Positions 7,069 through 15,858 of a DNA stretch of 33,608 nt are shown here, piece by piece. Each line of letters opens with the position of its first letter. The first letter of the stretch is position 1. Under the pieces are notes generated by a model that saw only the letters and a list, made by a program, of their open reading frames with translations, made no database searches and was not told the origin of the DNA. The translations under genes were made by a program, and so were the position numbers. This DNA is from an uncultured Cryomorphaceae bacterium (GTDB lineage: Bacteria > Bacteroidota > Bacteroidia > Flavobacteriales_D > Parvicellaceae), in assembly GCA_947311505.1 (NCBI GenBank), contig CAMZLL010000181.1, positions 1 to 33,608 of the forward strand. The letters are read 5' to 3'.

Positions 7069-10000
7069 ATGAGATTTATACTTTTTATTTTTATGTTATT
7101 TTTAATAATAACATTCAATTTTGCTCAAACTATTGTATCCATTTCTGATGGCACAGTAAATACTTGCAATGGTTCTTTGTTTGATTCAGGAGGTCAAGGA
7201 GGATCTGGTTATTCAAATAATGAAAATTATACACTCACCATTTGTCCAGATAATCCCAATGATATAATTACATTGGATTTTTTAAATTTTGCTTTAAGCA
7301 ACGTAAGTACGGCAAATCCAAATAACGCTGATAATCTGACGATATACGATGGAGATAATATCTTAGCAACAACATTGGGTTCTTATGGTTCGAATCAATT
7401 ACAAGGTTTAATAGTTACCTGTACTTCATTAAATACATCAGGGTGTTTAACTTTAGTTTTCGAATCAAATGATCAAGGAACTGGCGTTTTTGCTGCTACT
7501 ATCACATGTTCTACTCCTTGTCAAAGACCAACAGCAAGTATGACCATGCCTACAGTTGTCAATAATCCTCACAGAATATGTGAAGGAGATAATGTTAGTT
7601 TTGATGCTAGTGGCTCTTCTGCTATTGGTACTTTTAATATCGTATCATATATATGGAATTGGGGCGATGGTGATGCAGATACGACAACAACCGCTACTAT
7701 GAATCATACGTATGCTAATAATGGTGAATATCCTATGCATTTATATGTAATAGATGACAATGGTTGTATCAATTCAAATTCTGAAACCATAAAAGTACAG
7801 GTAGGAACAGAACCAGATATGCAGTTTATTACAGGTGATACCACATTATGTATTGGTGAAACATCTTGTTTATTTGCACAGCCACAATTGATGCCTGTTA
7901 CTTGGACAGGGCTCCCTGAAAGTGGTTTAGGCGGGGCAACTTATCTTCCTGACAACGTAGGTCAATGTTTTACTGCTGATCTTGAGTTTTTATCGTTTAC
8001 ACCAGGACAAACTTTAAACAATGCAAACGATTTAATTGACATTTGTGTCAGTATGGAGCATTCTTTTATGGGAGATTTAGTTGCTTCTATTATATGTCCC
8101 AATGGACAAACTGTAATCTTACACCAACAAGGTGGTGGTGGAACGCAAATAGGAGATCCTGAGCCTGCAGACGATCCTTTGCTAGCAGGTAATTGCTGGC
8201 AATACTGTTGGAGTCCTACTGCAACTAATGGTACCTGGGTAGATAATTCCTCGAGTGGTAGTTCACCTAACACGGTATTAGCTCCAATATCAGGGAGTCA
8301 AGCCCTAGCTCCGGGAACATACGAAAGTTTAAATCCTTTAAGCGGTTTGGTTGGTTGTGAATTAAATGGAACATGGACTATTGAATTTTGTGATCTGTGG
8401 GGAGCTGATGATGGCTTTGTTTGCGATTGGTCTTTACAATTTGATCCAAGTTTATATCCTGCTTTATCTGTTTTTACTCCAATTATTGGTAATAATAGTG
8501 ATTCCTCGTATTGGACGGGAAGTGACCCTACGGCAAGTTCTTTTATTACTTCTAATACAGCAGATATGAATTCTATCTGTGTTACACCTACGCAAGCGGG
8601 AGTTTTTGGTTATGATTATACGGTTATCGATAATCATGGCTGTACTTATGATACTACATTATTTGTTACAGTAGGAAATGGACCAACTATTGACGCTGGA
8701 TTAGACACTACAATTTGCCCAGGTTCAGTACAGCTAGATGCTACAGCTCAAGGCGGAATAGATCCTAGCCCAACTTGTGATTATACCATCAATATGTTTG
8801 ATACTTTTGGTGATGGTTGGAACGGGTTTTCTATAGAAGTATTTTTAGATGGAATATCCCAAGGAACTCATACTATGCCCACAGGGGGAAATGGCAGTTC
8901 TGTTTTTCCTGTTTCAGATGGACAAGTAATTTCTTTTAATACTAGTAACGGCTCTTTCGATAACGAAGTGTCGTATCAAGTTTTAGACTGCAATGGAACG
9001 GTTGTTTTTCAAGATGGAACTAATTATAGTAGTGTAGCACCTATGATAGGTGTAAATGTTTGGAGCATTACAGGGGTTAGTAATGTACCTCCTTTGTATT
9101 CTTATTCGTGGACACCTACTACAGGGGTAGTAAGTGCTACGGATGAAGATCCGGTTATAACAACTGCTATTACCACTACCTACACAGTATCAGTTTGGGA
9201 AACCGCTCATCCTGATTGCGCTTCTACCGATGATATTATCATAACTATTGTTAATAATGGTTATGCTGGAGAAGATACCACGTTGAATTTTTGTCTAACA
9301 GATCCTGTTGTAGATTTGTTTACGCTCATCCCAAATAATCCAGATCCTGCTGGCACATGGTATGATGTTACCAATACCGTTACAACCAGTATGTTTGATC
9401 CAGCAACGCAAACTTCAGATTCTTTGTATTATGTTATAGGTATAGGTGCTTGTTCAGATACGGCATTGATTGTAGTTAATGTTGCAACTCCTTTTGTATT
9501 GACGATGAATCCTGATACTATTATTTGTCAAAATGGTACAGGAAACTTAAATTTTAGTTATACCGGAGGTTTAGGAGCTCCTTATACAGAAACTTGGGAT
9601 AATTTGCTTGTTGGAAATGGACCGCATACCGTCAATCCTTTGGTTTCTACTTGTTACAATGTATTTGTTACTGATGCTAACGGTTGTATTTCTCCAACGG
9701 TTCAAACTTGTGTCAATCTTAATCCTCCTATTTTGATTACGGTAACCAATACCGATTCTGTATGTACGGGATTAGATGCGGTGCTTAACGTTAATGCTTT
9801 AGGAGGTAACAGTCAATATAATTATTCATGGGAAGTAAGTGGGGTAAACTTTGCAAATACTGCACAAACTACAGTTAATCCACTACTAACGACTCAATAC
9901 TGTGTTACCGTAGGTGATGCCTGTGAAACTACTCCAGTTACTGAGTGTGTAGAAGTAGGGGTATATAATATGCCTAATTTATCATTTACTAGTGATGTAA

Positions 10001-10773
10001 ACGCTGGTTGTTATCCAATAAATGTAACATTCACTAATACTTCTAACTCAACGTTGATACAAGATATTGATTGGGATTTTGGAAACGGGAGTACAACATC
10101 TGGTTTAGGTCCGGTATCAAGTGTCTATACGCAACCAATTTGCTATACCGTAGAGATGACTTCGACTACTATAAATGGGTGTATTAGCAATCTTGTCAAT
10201 ACAGATATGATATGCCCCGATGATTATCCCGTTGCTAACTTTACCTTTAATCCCAATCCCACAGATTTGAATCAAACCACGATAAGTTTTGATGAGGATG
10301 CTTCTTCTGATGCTTTAGGTTTTGTTTGGGAGTTTGGCGACAGCAGTGATATTCCAAACGCAACAGTTTTAAACCCGGTAGTTAGTTATCCTATAGTAGC
10401 ACCAGGTAATTATGATATTACATTAACGGTAACCAATGCAGCAGGATGCCAACACGATACAACCTATACTTTGATTATCAATGGTGTTTTTTCTTTATAT
10501 ATTCCCAATTCGTTTTCTCCAAATGGTGATGGAGTTAATGAAACTTTTTTTCCAAAAGGAGATGCGGTAGATCCCAATGAATATGAATTTTATGTATTTG
10601 ATAGAGATGGACACATTCTTTTTCAAACTACAGAATTTGGCGACTCTTGGGACGGAAGAGATAAAAGCAATCAAATGGTACCACCAGATGTATATGTTTG
10701 GAAAATTAAAGCAAAGGATTATTATTTAGGAGAAAAACACGTTTTTACTGGACATGTAACAATGTTGAAATAA
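7069..10773 (+). CDS. Secreted multidomain CUB/PKD/P-domain protein with type B T9SS sorting domain
   Basis: This 1234-residue exported protein starts with a clear signal peptide (about residues 1-19, ending in FNFAQ). It continues with a CUB-like domain (about 20-150, NLTIYDGDN), a PKD domain (about 155-246, WNWGDGDA) and a region resembling the proprotein-convertase P domain (about 300-465, MGDLVASIICPNG to CDWSLQF). A DTFGDGWNGFSIEVFLDG module (about 565-660), Ig/PKD-like repeats and a second PKD (WEFGDSSD) follow. The last roughly 90 residues (YIPNSFSPNGDGVNETF to VFTGHVTMLK) are the gliding-motility-associated C-terminal domain that targets proteins to the type IX secretion system (TIGR04131 / CHU_C type). 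The many paired cysteines fit an extracellular, disulfide-stabilised protein. No catalytic domain is visible, so adhesion or a surface structural role is the best inference. It is a monocistronic gene, the only plus-strand gene in the left half of the window. Confidence 0.9.
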   Translation: MRFILFIFMLFLIITFNFAQTIVSISDGTVNTCNGSLFDSGGQGGSGYSNNENYTLTICPDNPNDIITLDFLNFALSNVSTANPNNADNLTIYDGDNILATTLGSYGSNQLQGLIVTCTSLNTSGCLTLVFESNDQGTGVFAATITCSTPCQRPTASMTMPTVVNNPHRICEGDNVSFDASGSSAIGTFNIVSYIWNWGDGDADTTTTATMNHTYANNGEYPMHLYVIDDNGCINSNSETIKVQVGTEPDMQFITGDTTLCIGETSCLFAQPQLMPVTWTGLPESGLGGATYLPDNVGQCFTADLEFLSFTPGQTLNNANDLIDICVSMEHSFMGDLVASIICPNGQTVILHQQGGGGTQIGDPEPADDPLLAGNCWQYCWSPTATNGTWVDNSSSGSSPNTVLAPISGSQALAPGTYESLNPLSGLVGCELNGTWTIEFCDLWGADDGFVCDWSLQFDPSLYPALSVFTPIIGNNSDSSYWTGSDPTASSFITSNTADMNSICVTPTQAGVFGYDYTVIDNHGCTYDTTLFVTVGNGPTIDAGLDTTICPGSVQLDATAQGGIDPSPTCDYTINMFDTFGDGWNGFSIEVFLDGISQGTHTMPTGGNGSSVFPVSDGQVISFNTSNGSFDNEVSYQVLDCNGTVVFQDGTNYSSVAPMIGVNVWSITGVSNVPPLYSYSWTPTTGVVSATDEDPVITTAITTTYTVSVWETAHPDCASTDDIIITIVNNGYAGEDTTLNFCLTDPVVDLFTLIPNNPDPAGTWYDVTNTVTTSMFDPATQTSDSLYYVIGIGACSDTALIVVNVATPFVLTMNPDTIICQNGTGNLNFSYTGGLGAPYTETWDNLLVGNGPHTVNPLVSTCYNVFVTDANGCISPTVQTCVNLNPPILITVTNTDSVCTGLDAVLNVNALGGNSQYNYSWEVSGVNFANTAQTTVNPLLTTQYCVTVGDACETTPVTECVEVGVYNMPNLSFTSDVNAGCYPINVTFTNTSNSTLIQDIDWDFGNGSTTSGLGPVSSVYTQPICYTVEMTSTTINGCISNLVNTDMICPDDYPVANFTFNPNPTDLNQTTISFDEDASSDALGFVWEFGDSSDIPNATVLNPVVSYPIVAPGNYDITLTVTNAAGCQHDTTYTLIINGVFSLYIPNSFSPNGDGVNETFFPKGDAVDPNEYEFYVFDRDGHILFQTTEFGDSWDGRDKSNQMVPPDVYVWKIKAKDYYLGEKHVFTGHVTMLK

Positions 10774-10918
10774 TGTAATTTTATATTGGTATAAATGTAT
10801 CATTTTAATACTATCTATTTTGTTTATAAAACACATTTAAAATAACGAGAAAAATTAGTAATTTACGCATAGCTAAATTAACGCAAAATCATTTAAATAG
10901 TTTCAGCAAGTGTATTTC
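10774..10918. other. Convergent intergenic spacer
   Basis: This AT-rich spacer of 145 bases lies between two converging genes. I see no ORF of note and no convincing stem-loop with a T-run on either strand. Confidence 0.5.
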
Positions 10919-11299
10919 CTACAGCCTCTTCTTATCTATAGAAACATCAAATATTTCGTTTATTTCTAGCTCCAAAAAACCTTTTACGATTCTGTTGTGA
11001 TGCAAGGTAGCTACCCATTTCAATCCTTTTTCATAATTATCTCCTTCTGAATGATACCTGACTGTTCCTTTTATCTGATAACCGACAAAGCCAGTCCAAA
11101 AAGTTAATGCGACTTTATTATTTTCTAATATATTGGCTCTTGTTTTGTTAAAAAAGTAATCTACCAACCATATTTTTCCATTTTCAACTTTCACTGTAGA
11201 TACAGGGACAACATTTATATCAATGGAATTTGATGTGGCAAGCACTTTTGATTCGGCATTTAATAAGGATTCGGCAATTTCTTTGGTAAGTTTTTTCAT
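10919..11299 (-). CDS. Pyridoxamine 5'-phosphate oxidase-fold (flavin/heme-binding split-barrel) family protein
   Basis: This small split-barrel protein (126 residues from the ATG) has the typical opening MKKLTKEIAESLLNAESKVLATSNS. Strands with the family pattern follow (INVVPVSTVKVENGKIWLVDYFFNKTRANILENNKVALTFW and GYQIKGTVRYHSEGDNYEKG). Relatives bind FMN, F420 or heme, and many are uncharacterised; substrate and cofactor cannot be assigned here. The ORF track extends six codons further to a TTG; I chose the ATG at 11299 because the homologous fold starts there. It is the last gene of the minus-strand block, about 70 bases downstream of the pentapeptide-repeat gene, and may be transcribed with it. 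Confidence 0.75.
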   Translation of the reverse strand: MKKLTKEIAESLLNAESKVLATSNSIDINVVPVSTVKVENGKIWLVDYFFNKTRANILENNKVALTFWTGFVGYQIKGTVRYHSEGDNYEKGLKWVATLHHNRIVKGFLELEINEIFDVSIDKKRL

Positions 11300-11369
11300 T
11301 ATTCTAATTTTAATCAAAATAATGAATTCTATTTTTTTTAAAAGCTAATCTAAAACAGCTTATTAATAA

Positions 11370-11942
11370 CTATTTCAACATTAAGCCGAAGACATCAAGC
11401 AAACCTGACAAATCTGTTTTATCAAAAATAGCTTTAGTCATTTTGTTTTTTGTTGGGTCTATTGAGAAATTAGTAGCTGTTGAAAAATCTGTTTTGGTGA
11501 GGTTAGAACGTTCAAAAATAACATTCCTTAAATTACATTGAGAAAACACCGTTTTCTCCAAATCAGCTTCCGTAAAGTCAACGCCTTCTAGATTACAATT
11601 TTCAAAAAATGAATTTTTAACTTTCATTTTGTAAAAGGAAGCATAATCGAGGAGACAAAAATGAAAAGATACCTTAAATAAAAAAGGATTGCACTCATCA
11701 AATTTCACACCTAATAATTTACATTCACAAAACTTAATATTTTGCATCGAAGAGTCGCAAAGGTTGGTGTTACTCAGATTGCAATTCGTAAATTCACAAT
11801 CCTCAAAATGAATATTTACAATATCTAAACTTGAAAAATTACAATCGATAAAACGGCAACCTTCATAAGTTCCAAATTCAAATAATTGCTCAGTAAAATC
11901 TATATTCTTGATTTCTTGATCTTCGATGTATTTTCTAGCCAT
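11370..11942 (-). CDS. Pentapeptide-repeat protein, Qnr/MfpA-like
   Basis: About 190 residues are built almost entirely from A(D/N)LXX-type pentapeptide units (for example CNFSSLDIVNIHFEDCEFTNC, CNLEGVDFTEADLEKTVF and SNLTKTDF). They should fold as a right-handed quadrilateral beta-helix. One repeat region is interrupted by CNPFLFKVSFHFCLLDYASFYKM. The hydrophobic C-terminus LSGLLDVFGLMLK resembles the dimerisation tail of Qnr proteins, which mimic DNA and protect gyrase. That similarity is inferred, and housekeeping relatives of unknown function are common. I take the ATG at 11942 rather than the TTG two codons earlier. It lies 22 bases downstream of the ABC permease, so it may belong to the pigment operon. 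Confidence 0.8.
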   Translation of the reverse strand: MARKYIEDQEIKNIDFTEQLFEFGTYEGCRFIDCNFSSLDIVNIHFEDCEFTNCNLSNTNLCDSSMQNIKFCECKLLGVKFDECNPFLFKVSFHFCLLDYASFYKMKVKNSFFENCNLEGVDFTEADLEKTVFSQCNLRNVIFERSNLTKTDFSTATNFSIDPTKNKMTKAIFDKTDLSGLLDVFGLMLK

Positions 11943-11964
11943 TATCAATGTTTAAATAGGTGTG

Positions 11965-13245
11965 TTAAATTTCATTTTTCTTTTTATCATAACGAATTGC
12001 AATAGCAGTAAGAATGATAAAAAACAGGGTTAAATACGATAGTTCAGGTAAAATATCTAGTAGTGAACCATTTCTTAAAATAACATCATAAAAACCACTC
12101 AAACCCCAATTCATAGGTGTAAGTTTTGCAAATACTTGCATAGTTTCTGGCATCAAAAAGGTGGGTACCCATACGCCACCAATAGCAGCTAATATCACCA
12201 CAGATGTAGCTCCAAAAGGTGCTGCTTGTTCCGTAGTAGAAGCTACAGTACCGATAAGAATTCCAAAACCAATAGCCGCAAGCCCTATAAATAATGCCAT
12301 TAAATATAAAAGTAAATAACTTCCACTAACATTAAAAGCAGGTAAGCCAATATATGGGAATAAGAATAACCCAACTAAAAGAATGGCCGTAAATTGCAAT
12401 AAACTTATTGCTAAATAGACTATTATTTTACCTCCAAGAAGCGTTGATGGTCTTGTAGGAAATGATTTTAGACGAACAAATGTTCCTTGATTTTTTTCTT
12501 TTACAATGGTAATAGATAAAGGCAAAATGATAAAGAAAATAGCAAATAAAGTCCAAGCCGGAACATTATGCTGAACAGCATCTGGCTTTACTTCTTTGAG
12601 TTCTCCCATGGGGTTTACTTCTGATATAACGATCATTTCTTCGACATTAAAAAAATCGTCTTCTGCTCCTATTGCTTCTTGAAAAGCCGTATAAATAGCT
12701 GCTGTTTCTATTTTAGAAATCATTTTATCTATTGAGCTACGCACCCCATTCTTATAAGCCAATTGTGTAGCTGGATCAAAAATTATTTTTATTTTTTGTT
12801 TTTCAAAAAGTAGAGTTGTATCTTGTTTTTCCTCTTGCTCATCTAAACCAAATTCGGTCATTATTTTAGAAACATTTTGATTTACTTTTTGAGCTAAATT
12901 AAACGACAAATCTTTCGGTAGGACTAGCGCCATTTGATATAAACCTTCCAACACTAATTCTTTAGCCTTTTTTTCATTTAGCAGTTGACCATCTATTTTA
13001 GTGAGTAATTCCAAAGCTCCATTTTTTTCTAAATTAGTTGCTATAGATTTTGACAATTCTCCCCCGTCATTATCTACCAACAATACAGGAATCTTTGTTT
13101 CGTTTATTTGTTGAAAGGTACTGTTTTGAATCAATGTAACCGCTACTACTAAAATTAAGGGCATAACAAACAAAATAATCAATCCCCCAAAATCTCTTTT
13201 GAGTAATAAAAACTCTTTGTATGTGGCTTGTAATAATTTATACAT
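11965..13245 (-). CDS. ABC-2 type transporter permease
   Basis: This 426-residue membrane protein has an N-terminal transmembrane helix (about 20-42, GGLIILFVMPLILVVAVTLI). A large soluble, probably extracytoplasmic domain follows (about 45-225). A C-terminal block of about five helices (LFAIFFIILPLSITIVKE to LTLFFIILTAIAIRY) completes the protein. That is the layout of the ABC2_membrane_3 family. The partner ATPase overlaps it by 8 bases upstream. In flexirubin-type clusters such a pair accompanies the resorcinol genes, and a role in moving the pigment or a precursor across the inner membrane is a reasonable inference, not a demonstration. Confidence 0.88.
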   Translation of the reverse strand: MYKLLQATYKEFLLLKRDFGGLIILFVMPLILVVAVTLIQNSTFQQINETKIPVLLVDNDGGELSKSIATNLEKNGALELLTKIDGQLLNEKKAKELVLEGLYQMALVLPKDLSFNLAQKVNQNVSKIMTEFGLDEQEEKQDTTLLFEKQKIKIIFDPATQLAYKNGVRSSIDKMISKIETAAIYTAFQEAIGAEDDFFNVEEMIVISEVNPMGELKEVKPDAVQHNVPAWTLFAIFFIILPLSITIVKEKNQGTFVRLKSFPTRPSTLLGGKIIVYLAISLLQFTAILLVGLFLFPYIGLPAFNVSGSYLLLYLMALFIGLAAIGFGILIGTVASTTEQAAPFGATSVVILAAIGGVWVPTFLMPETMQVFAKLTPMNWGLSGFYDVILRNGSLLDILPELSYLTLFFIILTAIAIRYDKKKNEI

Positions 13246-13993
13246 GATCCCTCAATTTTAGCCCGGTATGTTTTAGATATACTTCTTCTAATGTGTTCGC
13301 ACTTGGAATTGAACTTATCAAATCTGAAGGTGTACCTTTTGCAATGATGGTTCCGGTATCTATGATTATTACTTTGGTACAAAATTCTTGAGCCTCAACC
13401 ATGTGATGAGACGTGTATATTATCGTTGTACCTAACGCATTTAGTTTATGAAGTTGATCTAGTATTACTTGTTTGGATTGGACATCTACACCTACTGTGG
13501 GTTCATCTAAATACAATAATTGTGGATTATGTAGTATTCCAGCAATTAGATTTACACGCCTTTTCATACCTCCAGAAAACGTTTTTATTTTTTTATTTCT
13601 AAAATCAATAAGTCCCATTTCTGTTAAAAAATACTCGATTTTTGTTTTTAAATCTTTTGTTTTCAAGCCATACATTGCTCCAAAATAGTTCAAATTTTCA
13701 AGTGCTGTTAGGCTTGGATATAATGCATATTCTTGTGGTACTATTCCTAGTTTTTTTTGAATCTCTTGCTTGTTGTTTTTAAATTCCAAACCTTGAATTA
13801 GAACTTTACCATCGGTAGGTTTCAAAACCCCACTTAACATTGAAATTAAGGTTGTCTTTCCCGCCCCATTAGGACCTAAAAATCCCACAATCTCTTTTTT
13901 TTCAACACGAAGGTCAAGAGGTTTTACAGCATAATAATCTGTGTTTTTATACTTTTTGGATATACAAACGGTTTCTAAAATAGGTGTTTCCAT
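13238..13993 (-). CDS. ABC transporter ATP-binding protein
   Basis: This 251-residue nucleotide-binding domain is complete. It has Walker A GPNGAGKTT, the Q-loop region GIVPQEYALYPSLTALENL, signature FSGGMKRR, Walker B LLYLDEPTVGVD and the H-loop TSHHM. The sequence type is that of DrrA/YbhF-like drug and lipid exporters. It overlaps the downstream permease gene by 8 bases and begins one base after the BtrH-like gene ends, so all three should be translated from one message. Confidence 0.93.
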   Translation of the reverse strand: METPILETVCISKKYKNTDYYAVKPLDLRVEKKEIVGFLGPNGAGKTTLISMLSGVLKPTDGKVLIQGLEFKNNKQEIQKKLGIVPQEYALYPSLTALENLNYFGAMYGLKTKDLKTKIEYFLTEMGLIDFRNKKIKTFSGGMKRRVNLIAGILHNPQLLYLDEPTVGVDVQSKQVILDQLHKLNALGTTIIYTSHHMVEAQEFCTKVIIIDTGTIIAKGTPSDLISSIPSANTLEEVYLKHTGLKLRDHV

Positions 13994-13994
13994 A

Positions 13995-14990
13995 TTATAT
14001 GGATTTTTTTAATTTCTTAAAAAACAACTCTTCTTTATTTGCTATAACTAATAATTTGTCGGCTATTTTATTATAACCATCAAATTCTACACTCCTGTTT
14101 TTATAAAGCCTAGATGCATCTATTGCAAAATCTCTCCATAGATCTCCAATGGTTGTTATTTCTTTTGATAAATCTTTTAAAACAGGGTTATTTAAAATCT
14201 CAGCTGCTTCTTCTAGAAATGCACCATAAATAAATCGAAATCCACCGCCACCAGTTCCTATTTCTTCTTGCATACGGACTATCTGTCCTAAATAATGATT
14301 GGTTTTCTTAATTCCCACTTTTTTTGGCCATTTTCGTATTGATTTAGAGACTGTTCTCATTCCTTTTACGCCAACTAAAGGAACGGGCGCAAGCATATAT
14401 CTACAAGTAGCTTTAATGGCTGTTTTGATAGCTTTTTCTAAAGGTAAATCAGTAGGAACATTGGTAGGGTAATACATTTGTCCTTTTGGGGCAAATGCTC
14501 CTTTTGCAAAACGTACTAAATCCAATTGTTCTGAGGGTAAACTCGTTACATTTTCCATGACTGGATCGCTAATCAAGTACTCATTTTTTTCTTTTCCATA
14601 TACTACCATATTGTGAGCGTTGAAATGAAAACGATAATCGTCAGGAAAATAAGTTAGGTTATATACCCCTACTTGTAATCCTACTGGAATGCCTTTTTTG
14701 AGTAATGAATCTAAAGCTTTCTGTGCGTTTTCTGGAGATTTGAACTTTTCTCTTTTTATGGTTATTCCCAATCTTTTACACATCCGTTTAAAAATCAGTC
14801 CGGGCATAGGTCGGTAACTTACTGCTGGTGCAAAATTCACTTTTAAAAAAGGCAAATAGACAAAGAATATTCCTGACCCCAATCCAAACGCCATTGGTTC
14901 ACTTATTTGATAGCCTTTATGCTTTAATAAGTTGGAAATTACTCCGTTTTCGCAATGCGCAGCCTGGTGATGTGTAAAATCTACATTCAT
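13995..14990 (-). CDS. BtrH N-terminal domain protein (papain-like fold acyltransferase/peptidase relative)
   Basis: This 331-residue protein's first half matches the BtrH N-terminal/C39-like fold. It has a candidate nucleophile Cys13 in AHCENGVISNLL, a histidine in FHFNAHNMVVYG and an aspartate in YLISDPVM, which together could form a Cys-His-Asp triad. BtrH transfers an acyl group from an ACP to an aminoglycoside in butirosin synthesis. By analogy this protein might catalyse an ACP-to-acceptor acyl transfer or hydrolysis in pigment assembly. The C-terminal half (about 180-331) is helical and rich in basic residues, with no motif I recognise. It overlaps the upstream 133-residue gene by 4 bases. 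Annotated flexirubin-type clusters in flavobacteria often carry this family. Confidence 0.75.
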   Translation of the reverse strand: MNVDFTHHQAAHCENGVISNLLKHKGYQISEPMAFGLGSGIFFVYLPFLKVNFAPAVSYRPMPGLIFKRMCKRLGITIKREKFKSPENAQKALDSLLKKGIPVGLQVGVYNLTYFPDDYRFHFNAHNMVVYGKEKNEYLISDPVMENVTSLPSEQLDLVRFAKGAFAPKGQMYYPTNVPTDLPLEKAIKTAIKATCRYMLAPVPLVGVKGMRTVSKSIRKWPKKVGIKKTNHYLGQIVRMQEEIGTGGGGFRFIYGAFLEEAAEILNNPVLKDLSKEITTIGDLWRDFAIDASRLYKNRSVEFDGYNKIADKLLVIANKEELFFKKLKKSI

Positions 14991-15388
14991 TTATCAATTT
15001 CTTTTAACTGTGCTACACTTACGTTGAAAACAGCAGCATATTTTTTCAGCATTTTAGAAGAAAGGCTATTAAATACGTTTATTTTAAAATGTCTTTTTAC
15101 TTGCCATTGCCATTTGCCAACATAATCTGAAAGCACGATTAAATCCATTCTATTTAATTCCATATAATACTGAATAGGGCTAATTTCTTTGGCTTGGGCT
15201 CGTTGTTTAAAACCAGCTATGCGTTCATTTATATATTCTAAAGATTGATCTAAGGCAATCTTTTTTGGATTCCATCCAGAGCTTGTTTTTGTGCCATAAT
15301 TTCCCTCTTCATCTACACCGTAGCAAAGTTCCTTAAACCCAGCGGACTCAAGATTACTTTTATCTTGGGGCACATCATTTAACTTCAT
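14987..15388 (-). CDS. Uncharacterised small protein of the resorcinol/flexirubin cluster
   Basis: I do not recognise a named domain in this 133-residue soluble protein. It has no signal peptide and no membrane segment. Noticeable features are a central predicted helical run (LDQSLEYINERIAGFKQRAQA), an aromatic stretch VGKWQWQVKRHF and a C-terminal end resembling a small HTH-like helix pair (LKKYAAVFNVSVAQLKEI). It is locked between a hotdog dehydratase-like gene (14-base overlap) and the BtrH-like gene (4-base overlap), so its expression should be tied to both. A role as partner of the BtrH-like protein is inferred from position only. Confidence 0.7.
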   Translation of the reverse strand: MKLNDVPQDKSNLESAGFKELCYGVDEEGNYGTKTSSGWNPKKIALDQSLEYINERIAGFKQRAQAKEISPIQYYMELNRMDLIVLSDYVGKWQWQVKRHFKINVFNSLSSKMLKKYAAVFNVSVAQLKEIDK

Positions 15389-15857
15389 TACTAATCTTTT
15401 TGATAAACAAATTTAATTGGCAATCTAAGAGTAGCTTTTCTCCCGAATAGATAAGACCATTCATAGTACATATCGAATATCCATCGCCATCAAATCTAGA
15501 AACTAACACTCCTTTTGATTTTATGGTTGTATTAATTTTGGGTAGGTGATGAATGTTTATTTTCTTAATAGTGCTGATAAAACCGATAACATCCGAATTG
15601 TTTTCTTCATCGAGCTGATCGCCTTCCTCTTGATGAAAATAGGAACTCCCTACGATTATGGAACAAGTTTGTGCTATATTTTCAATCAAACCCGACTCTT
15701 GAAAAAGAGAATTATCCACAAAAATATTATTTTTTGATAGGGTCAGTTCGGTTTCAACTATATCATCAGTTAGTGCTAATAACTTATCAACCATGAGCAT
15801 ATTACCTCTATGCGGAAGGTATTTGGTAACATCAATATTTTCAATAGCTATTTTCAA
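15375..15857 (-). CDS. FabZ/ApeP-like hotdog-fold 3-hydroxyacyl-ACP dehydratase (catalytic histidine present)
   Basis: This 160-residue hotdog protein has the FabZ-type opening LPHRGNMLMVDKL, in which the usual catalytic histidine is present. The helix segment ESGLIENIAQT supplies the usual glutamate. It should remove water from 3-hydroxyacyl-ACP to build the conjugated polyene chain. The start is TTG, one base after the TAA of the preceding hotdog gene; no ATG exists before the active-site motif, and this spacing argues for re-initiation. It overlaps the next gene by 14 bases. It stands in tandem with a second hotdog gene that lacks the histidine. Confidence 0.82.
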   Translation of the reverse strand: MKIAIENIDVTKYLPHRGNMLMVDKLLALTDDIVETELTLSKNNIFVDNSLFQESGLIENIAQTCSIIVGSSYFHQEEGDQLDEENNSDVIGFISTIKKINIHHLPKINTTIKSKGVLVSRFDGDGYSICTMNGLIYSGEKLLLDCQLNLFIKKISNEVK

Positions 15858-15858
15858 A

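Noticed and set aside
13179-13382. 67-residue ORF across the ABC permease/ATPase junction
   Set aside because: It overlaps both conserved genes in another frame and has no domain; the genuine genes already overlap here by 8 bases.
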